Source: Saprospiraceae bacterium
GTDB taxonomy: Bacteria; Bacteroidota; Bacteroidia; Chitinophagales; Saprospiraceae
Assembly: GCA_016713025.1 (NCBI GenBank)
Contig: JADJPZ010000004.1
Location: 2,232,001 to 2,296,000 of the forward strand
Direction of reading: 5' to 3'
Length of the DNA: 64,000 nt
Part shown: positions 58,633-64,000 of the stretch, in pieces
Position numbering within the stretch: the first letter of the stretch is position 1
Layout: each line of letters begins with the position of its first letter
The notes under the pieces: model-generated
Told to the model about the DNA's origin: nothing
The model's input: the letters and a program-made list of their open reading frames with translations, nothing else
Database searches by the model: none
Program-made: the position numbers and the translations under genes

Positions 58633-59030
58633 AAAAAGTAAACAAAAAACGCTAGTTCAAAAAAAGGCGATTGCGAAGCAACGTTCTCTCTTATGTCAAA
58701 ATGCTTTTTCTATTGCCTTGATTATCTGTCCTTTACATCAAATATTTATCATTGGCAATAGACGCACTTTTTCTGCCCATCCGCTAGCGGTTCACTTCGT
58801 CAAAGGCTTACACGCCTTTGGTGCTTTGCACTACACTACGTTCATGTTCACTATCGCTTGTTTTTTGAACAATTAACCACACCAATAGCTTTATAAAAAT
58901 TGAGTGATGCTACTTTTTCAGCAGACCCTAATTAAAGAGATAGGTGTGGTATTTTAAAAACAAAAGCAGGTTTACAAAATGACTTGCAAACCTGCTTTTA
59001 TTATTTCAATTTTAGAGTATATTTCAGCAC
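58633..59030. other. Intergenic region upstream of the intron
   Basis: No gene. Contains CTATTGCC (58710-58717) against GGCAATAG (58754-58761), a CCGCTAGCGG palindrome near 58789, an AAAGGC/GCCTTT hairpin near 58804, and the terminator at 58962-58999. The structure-rich stretch 58680-58860 could be an RNA or a repeat remnant; I cannot name it. Confidence 0.4.
58962..58999 (-). terminator. Rho-independent terminator of the TPR protein gene
   Basis: AAAAGCAGGTTT (58962-58973) pairs perfectly with AAACCTGCTTTT (58988-58999). On the minus strand it is followed by TTTTGTTTTT and lies 32 bases after the stop of the TPR gene. Confidence 0.88.
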
Positions 59031-60320
59031 TTACTTATTATTGAGTGCATCAATTTTTTCTTTGTATTTTGATGATTTATCGAGTTCGCCTTCTCTGGCA
59101 TATATCTCCTTAAGGGCGATCATGGTATTCATGTCTTTTGGATCCAATTCTTCTGCTTTCAGGAAGTAAGGCAAAGCTTTTTTAAATTCAGCGTCCATTT
59201 CCGCCTTTATGGCGTTGTATTTTTTGGTTCCTGCACTTGAGAAGTCATTTCCCAATTCATTCAATTTGGCAGTCATGCTGGCAGCTTTATTGTAGTAAAG
59301 TGCTCCCTGACTATAGACGGCATCAAAGTTTTTGGGATCCTTTGTAAGCACCTGCTCAAAATAGCTAAAGGCCAGGTTGAAATACTCTTCTGCTTTTTCG
59401 ACATTACCGGCTGTCCTTTCTTTTTGATTCAATTGGTCGTATACATTACCCAAGGTATTATACACAGAAACATTTTCAGGTTCTTTTGCTATTGCTGCTT
59501 TAAGTTTGTCAGTAAGAACATCAAGTTTACCATGTTTCAGATAGTAATTGATCTCAGCAAAGAGCAATCCACTATCGTCAGGGTTGGCAGCCCTGCCTGC
59601 TTCAAGGTATTGCGTTGCTTTGGTTATATCTTTTTCAGAATAATGTGTATAAAGTGCCTCATATACTAATGGCTGTGCTTTACCTGCGGCATACAACTCT
59701 TCAAAAAGAGGTAAGGCTCCTTCCTTATTTTTACCAAAATGTCCTGCAACAGCTGTATAAAATATTTGGTCACTTTTCACTGCAGCATCATCCAATCTGC
59801 TTGCTAATTTATTATCTTTCAATGTTTTATGAGCCTGGAGAGTACCGTTAAAATTGGTGTAAGCATTGTCATAATCCTGAGCCTGAAAGTAAGTGATGGC
59901 AATATTGTTAGTCAAATCTTCATTCGCTCTGATACCGTCAAGTGCATCCTTGGTATGCGATTTTTTAACAGCTTTTGTAATTGCATTATTGAATGCAGCA
60001 AGCGCATCAAGACCAGCATTCGGAGTTGCCAGAACATAAGCAGGGTCCAAGACTTTTTTATTCATTTCTGCTTTGGCTATTTCATTAAAAATTTGACCTT
60101 TGGTAAGCCATGCTTCGGGATCTGCGCTCGCATCGGCCGCTGAGAATATCTGATCGATACTAGCAATGGCTGTAGCCAGATCTGCTTTATTGGCAACAGG
60201 GTCTATAAAGTATTTGGCCAATGTTTTGTTGGCATTTTTAAGCTGCTTTTTATACTCCTGAGCGAAGGTCAGAGAAATAGTGAAAAGTACAAGTAAAGTA
60301 CCTAATAAAAATCGTTTCAT
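59031..60320 (-). CDS. Exported tetratricopeptide repeat protein
   Basis: The 429-residue protein has a signal peptide (FLLGTLLVLFTISLTFAQ) and helical repeats throughout, among them NIAITYFQAQDYDNAYTNF, VYNTLGNVYDQLNQ and AEELDPKDMNTMIALKEIY, which fit the TPR consensus. Its role is probably protein-protein interaction in the periplasm; no catalytic motif is seen. It is a single-gene unit with its own terminator, downstream of gyrA on the same strand. Confidence 0.82.
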   Translation of the reverse strand: MKRFLLGTLLVLFTISLTFAQEYKKQLKNANKTLAKYFIDPVANKADLATAIASIDQIFSAADASADPEAWLTKGQIFNEIAKAEMNKKVLDPAYVLATPNAGLDALAAFNNAITKAVKKSHTKDALDGIRANEDLTNNIAITYFQAQDYDNAYTNFNGTLQAHKTLKDNKLASRLDDAAVKSDQIFYTAVAGHFGKNKEGALPLFEELYAAGKAQPLVYEALYTHYSEKDITKATQYLEAGRAANPDDSGLLFAEINYYLKHGKLDVLTDKLKAAIAKEPENVSVYNTLGNVYDQLNQKERTAGNVEKAEEYFNLAFSYFEQVLTKDPKNFDAVYSQGALYYNKAASMTAKLNELGNDFSSAGTKKYNAIKAEMDAEFKKALPYFLKAEELDPKDMNTMIALKEIYAREGELDKSSKYKEKIDALNNK

Positions 60321-60527
60321 TGTTAATTGTTAAGTGTTAATAAATACTGTGACAAAATTAAAAATTTATTTTCAATCAAATAAATAATTCAGCATTAAGA
60401 CGCAAAATTTTGTCAGGTTCTCTTTATTTTATGTTAAAATATGGTATTATTGAGTTAAAAATTTCTTATGAATTCCCTTTAAAAAGCATTTTGTAAATTT
60501 GACTATACTCTCTTTTCTCTTCCCAAA

Positions 60528-62999
60528 TTATTCTTCTTCGTCATTTACTGTCTCTTCCCTTCTTATCACCGTCACATCTGCGATAGACTCTTTGTCATGA
60601 ATCCTGATGACTTTTACACCCTGAGTAGCACGACCCATCAGTCTGATATCGGATACCGGAGTTCTTATGATAATACCTTCCTGGGTAGTGATCATCAGGT
60701 CATCAAATTCGCTAACCCATTTGATAGCTATAAGGTTACCGGTTTTTTCGGTGATATTGATCGTTTTGACACCTTTGCCGCCTCTATTGGTGATTCTGTA
60801 ATCATCCAGTGGAGATCTTTTGCCATTTCCTTTTTCCGAAACTACAAATACAGAGTATTCAGGTTTTGTCGGATCAGCAGAAATCATTCCGATGATTTCA
60901 TCATTTTGCGTACCCAATGTCATTGATTTGACTCCTGCTGCTGATCTGCCCATAGGTCTGACCTTTTGTTCGTTAAACCTAATGGCACGACCTTCTTTAT
61001 TAGCTATGATGATTTCATTTTTACCATTGGACAGTCTTGCTTCCAGTAACTGGTCACCTTCATTGATGGTAATCGCATTGATACCATTGACTCTTGGGCG
61101 AGAAAATGCCTCAACTATGGTTTTTTTGATCATACCCTGTTTAGTACAGAAGACGATGTAATTATTATTGATAAATTCCTCATCATTGAGATTCTCTATC
61201 TTAATGTATGCTCTTACTTTATCATCAGCTGGTATGCCGAGGATGTTTTGTATGACGCGCCCCTGAGAGATTTTGCTGGCTTCAGGTATTTCAAATGCAC
61301 GCAGCCAGAAACATCTGCCTTGTTCAGTAAAGAATAGCAGGTAATTATGATTGTGTGCTATAAACATATGCTCAACAAAATCGGTATCTCTGGTCTTGGC
61401 ACCCCTTGAGCCTTTACCACCACGGCTTTGTTGTTTGAACTCGTCTGTTTTAGTTCTCTTGATGTAACCGAGATGTGAAATAGTAATAACCACTTCTTCA
61501 TTGGCTATAAGGTCTTCGATCGAAATTTCGTCATCTGCATAAGAAATATCGGTTCTTCGTTTGTCGCCATACTTGTCATTAATTTCATCCAACTCTTGTT
61601 TGATGATCTCACGTTGCAAGTGTTCACTTGCCAGTATACTCCTGTAATACTCTATTTTTGCCAATACTTCATTGTACTCTTCCCGTACCTTATCAATCTC
61701 AAGACTTACCAACCGCTGCAGCCTCATATCAAGTATAGCTTTTGCCTGAATCTCACTCAAGGCAAAAGTAGACATGAGATTTTCGCGTGCTTCGTCAACA
61801 GTTTTTGACTGTCTTATGATTCTTATGACTTCATCTATATTGTCAAGTGCGATAAGCAAACCTTCCAGGATATGAGCCCTTTCCAGTGCTTTGTCGAGAT
61901 CATATTGAGTTCTCCTGACGATGACTTCTATCCTGAATTTTATAAACTCAGTGATCATGTCTTTGAGATTCAAAACCTTGGGTCTGCCATTGACCAGAGC
62001 AATGTTGTTGACGCCATATGATGTCTGGAGCGGTGTAAACTTATAAAGTTTACTAAGAATCACACTGGCCATAGCATCTTTTCGGACTTCGACAACTATA
62101 CGCAAGCCATTTCTGTCAGACTCATCCCGTATATCAGTGATGCCTTCTATCTTGCCCTCATTGGCCAATTCAGCAATTTTGGCCACCAATACCGCCTTAT
62201 TTACCTGATACGGTATCTCAGTGATGATGATTGCTTCTTTACCGCTGTTGTTAGTTTCTATAGTAGATTTACCCCTTACAATGACACGTCCTCTACCTGT
62301 ATGAAAAGCCTCTCTAACACCGGCATAGCCGTATATAGTACCGCCAGTAGGAAAGTCAGGAGCCTTTATATGTTCCATCAACTCATCTATAGTGATATCC
62401 GGATTATCCACTGTAGCCTTTACACCTGCCAAAACTTCAGAAAGATTGTGCGGAAGCATATTGGTAGCCATACCTACGGCTATGCCGGATGCTCCATTGA
62501 TCAATAAGTTAGGTAATCGGGCAGGTAATACCGTGGGCTCCTCAAGTGAATCATCAAAATTCAGCTTAAAATCAACAGTATTTTTGTCAATGTCGGCCAG
62601 CATTTCATCGCTGATTCTCGCCAATCTGGCTTCTGTATATCGCATGGCAGCCGGCGGGTCTCCGTCCATGGAACCAAAGTTGCCTTGTCCATCTACTAAA
62701 GGATACCTAAGAGACCAGTCCTGAGCCATCCGCACCATAGAATCATACTCAGAACTGTCACCATGAGGGTGAAATTTTCCCAGTACTTCCCCTACGATTC
62801 TTGCAGATTTTTTATGCGCTCTTCCATATGACAAGCCCAATTCAGACATTCCGTAGAGCACTCTCCTATGCACTGGTTTCAATCCGTCACGTACATCAGG
62901 AAGTGCCCGTGCCACAATCACAGACATCGAATAATCAATGTACGATGATTTCATTTCGTCTTCGATATTTATTGGAATAATCCTCTGATCTTTAGACAT
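60528..62999 (-). CDS. gyrA: DNA gyrase subunit A
   Basis: The 823-residue protein contains RDGLKPVHRRVLYGM, HPHGDSSEYDSMVRMAQ and the active-site Tyr in AAMRYTEARL, followed by six C-terminal blades with the GyrA box QSRGGKGSRG, which separates it from ParC. It cuts and rejoins DNA and, with GyrB, adds negative supercoils. In the quinolone-resistance region the residues equal to E. coli Ser83 and Asp87 are Ser and Asp, the sensitive state. Confidence 0.97.
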   Translation of the reverse strand: MSKDQRIIPINIEDEMKSSYIDYSMSVIVARALPDVRDGLKPVHRRVLYGMSELGLSYGRAHKKSARIVGEVLGKFHPHGDSSEYDSMVRMAQDWSLRYPLVDGQGNFGSMDGDPPAAMRYTEARLARISDEMLADIDKNTVDFKLNFDDSLEEPTVLPARLPNLLINGASGIAVGMATNMLPHNLSEVLAGVKATVDNPDITIDELMEHIKAPDFPTGGTIYGYAGVREAFHTGRGRVIVRGKSTIETNNSGKEAIIITEIPYQVNKAVLVAKIAELANEGKIEGITDIRDESDRNGLRIVVEVRKDAMASVILSKLYKFTPLQTSYGVNNIALVNGRPKVLNLKDMITEFIKFRIEVIVRRTQYDLDKALERAHILEGLLIALDNIDEVIRIIRQSKTVDEARENLMSTFALSEIQAKAILDMRLQRLVSLEIDKVREEYNEVLAKIEYYRSILASEHLQREIIKQELDEINDKYGDKRRTDISYADDEISIEDLIANEEVVITISHLGYIKRTKTDEFKQQSRGGKGSRGAKTRDTDFVEHMFIAHNHNYLLFFTEQGRCFWLRAFEIPEASKISQGRVIQNILGIPADDKVRAYIKIENLNDEEFINNNYIVFCTKQGMIKKTIVEAFSRPRVNGINAITINEGDQLLEARLSNGKNEIIIANKEGRAIRFNEQKVRPMGRSAAGVKSMTLGTQNDEIIGMISADPTKPEYSVFVVSEKGNGKRSPLDDYRITNRGGKGVKTINITEKTGNLIAIKWVSEFDDLMITTQEGIIIRTPVSDIRLMGRATQGVKVIRIHDKESIADVTVIRREETVNDEEE

Positions 63000-63531
63000 T
63001 TATGTATTAAATTTTGGTTAAAAAAATCGAAGTGCAAAGGTAACAAAAATATTACAAATAAATATGATTTAAAAGATGATTTTTAGACTTTTTTGTAAGG
63101 CTCTGAAAATCTAAAAAAAGATACAAAATACTGCCTTACTCTCCCTCGTTCTGACTGTTTGGCCGCATGTTGATTATTACATAAAAATTTACAATGATAA
63201 TCAATTACGACCACCAACTATTTCATTTTGCCCTATGAAACAACATGACCATGCCGTCAGTGTCCTGACGGTTCCTTCCTAAATTGTACTCCCATTCAAT
63301 TTTGCTAAAGCACCGTTCAGTCATCCTCTGAATTTCAAAATATTGAATGATGATCTTGAGTTCGGATGATTGATGGCAGACAATATACCACTCTTTGAAA
63401 GAACATATAGTAATTATTTATCATGTTTTATTTATTGTATTACTGAGTATTACATTATTAGTTTTTTAAAATCAGTACTATCAGACTGCAAAATCCAAAA
63501 AATAACTTAATTTTGGCTAAAATTTTCAGTC
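63000..63531. other. Divergent intergenic region of gyrA and a secreted-protein gene
   Basis: Contains the gyrA -7 box (63035-63042), a stable hairpin CCGTCAG-TGTC-CTGACGG at 63254-63271 without a T tract, and an inverted CATTCAA/TTGAATG pair (about 63292 and 63342). TAATTTTG at 63508-63515 may be the -7 element for the plus-strand gene. No other feature is recognised. Confidence 0.45.
63035..63042 (-). promoter_or_regulatory. Probable -7 promoter element of gyrA
   Basis: On the minus strand the sequence is TACCTTTG, identical to the -7 box of the tRNA-fMet promoter in this window, 36 bases before the gyrA ATG. A TTG -33 box at the standard distance is not visible. Confidence 0.45.
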
Positions 63532-64000
63532 TTGGAGCAACTGATTCACAAAACCATTATATTTTATATTTTAATATCACTCGGTCATTCTCACCTTGTA
63601 GCTCAGACTTGTAAAGTTCCATTCTCATTATCATTTTCAGAACGAACTACCACATCCGTAAAACTTAAATGGTTTGATTCTAATATAAATCCCTTGGGTT
63701 GGGAAATAGAAATAGTGAAAAGAGGTCAAGCCAGATCAGGCAATCCATCATTACCTATGTTACCATCACGCGAAGTGACCATTTCCAATCTGGCACCTGG
63801 TACTGCCTATGAATTGTACATCAGGACCGTTTGTAATTCTGCCTCCACCAGTATATGGAATGTAGCTATTCCATTTATCACCGTGCTGGACATACCTCTG
63901 AAATGCGGTTCAAATATACCACTTAAGGACAATGGCACGGAAGTACTTCTTCTGGATGTCAAACAAGAAGGTATATTAGGTGTAGATGTTTTTCTGGAAA
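63532..64000 (+). CDS. Secreted fibronectin type III-like protein, partial (runs off the window)
   Basis: From a TTG at 63532 the frame is open to the end of the window. A hydrophobic leader (IIFYILISLGHSHLVAQ) is followed by a fibronectin type III-like domain: TTTSVKLKWFDSNINPLGWE, then EVTISNLAPGTAYELYIRTV, the core strands of that fold. No ATG lies between the preceding stop and this leader, so TTG is the likely start. Such proteins in Bacteroidota are often long T9SS cargo, but the C-terminus is not visible. Confidence 0.65.
   Translation, partial: MEQLIHKTIIFYILISLGHSHLVAQTCKVPFSLSFSERTTTSVKLKWFDSNINPLGWEIEIVKRGQARSGNPSLPMLPSREVTISNLAPGTAYELYIRTVCNSASTSIWNVAIPFITVLDIPLKCGSNIPLKDNGTEVLLLDVKQEGILGVDVFLE

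Overview
The window looks like chromosomal DNA of a Bacteroidota bacterium, most probably a member of the Saprospiraceae. Evidence: sigma-ABfr type promoters (TTTG, about 20 bases, TAnnTTTG) ahead of both tRNA genes; the tRNA-Arg, rpmB, rpmG, DUF4295, ftsY block; several exported proteins ending in type IX secretion (T9SS) type A sorting domains; a putative porin; DUF3857 and DUF3810 proteins; and a very large HYR/dockerin-like protein whose VSTLDLVLIQRHI and DANDDGKITASDLVELRKLI segments I know from Saprospiraceae surface proteins. The family assignment is inference from gene content.

Layout. 0.2-7 kb: a TMTC-like membrane TPR protein, TrhA, a frameshifted apbE, an ExoX-like exonuclease, and an MbnP-like lipoprotein paired with a diheme peroxidase. 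7-12.7 kb: initiator tRNA, a possible small Cys-pair gene, tRNA-Arg, rpmB-rpmG-DUF4295-ftsY, a porin and a small secreted protein. 12.7-20.7 kb: GNAT acetyltransferase, M19 dipeptidase, a PqiA-like membrane protein, then an operon of a discoidin-like T9SS protein, DUF1800 and DUF1501. 20.9-27.5 kb: an intact IS66, a GH13 amylase with an MFS sugar permease, an intact IS4-family element and a decayed TylF-like methyltransferase. 27.5-37.1 kb: fhs, a MITE-like hairpin element, an SMR transporter, a thioredoxin-SPOR protein, a second TMTC-like gene and two DUF3857 proteins. 37.2-39.8 kb: an IS30 and an IS256 side by side. 39.9-44.6 kb: an NTR/TIMP-like T9SS protein, an M1 aminopeptidase and DUF3810. 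45-54.4 kb: a minus-strand cluster of four exported fibre- or adhesin-like proteins, the last about 1,780 residues. 55.4-64 kb: proA, a complete group II intron, a TPR protein, gyrA and the start of another secreted protein.

The main theme is cell-surface and exported protein (T9SS cargo, porin, fibre-like proteins, envelope peptidases) set among housekeeping genes and inserted mobile DNA. Four IS elements of four families, one group II intron and two MITE-like repeats were delimited, three of the IS with target duplications. Five large genes are interrupted by a one-base gain or loss in an A or T run; this pattern suggests residual homopolymer errors in the assembly more than real gene decay, but it cannot be settled from the sequence alone. 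The strongest candidates for something undescribed are the fibre-like surface cluster (45-54.4 kb), the atypical MbnP/MbnH pair (5.1-7.0 kb), the TIMP-like T9SS protein, and a small minus-strand Cys-pair reading frame at 7.55-7.72 kb.
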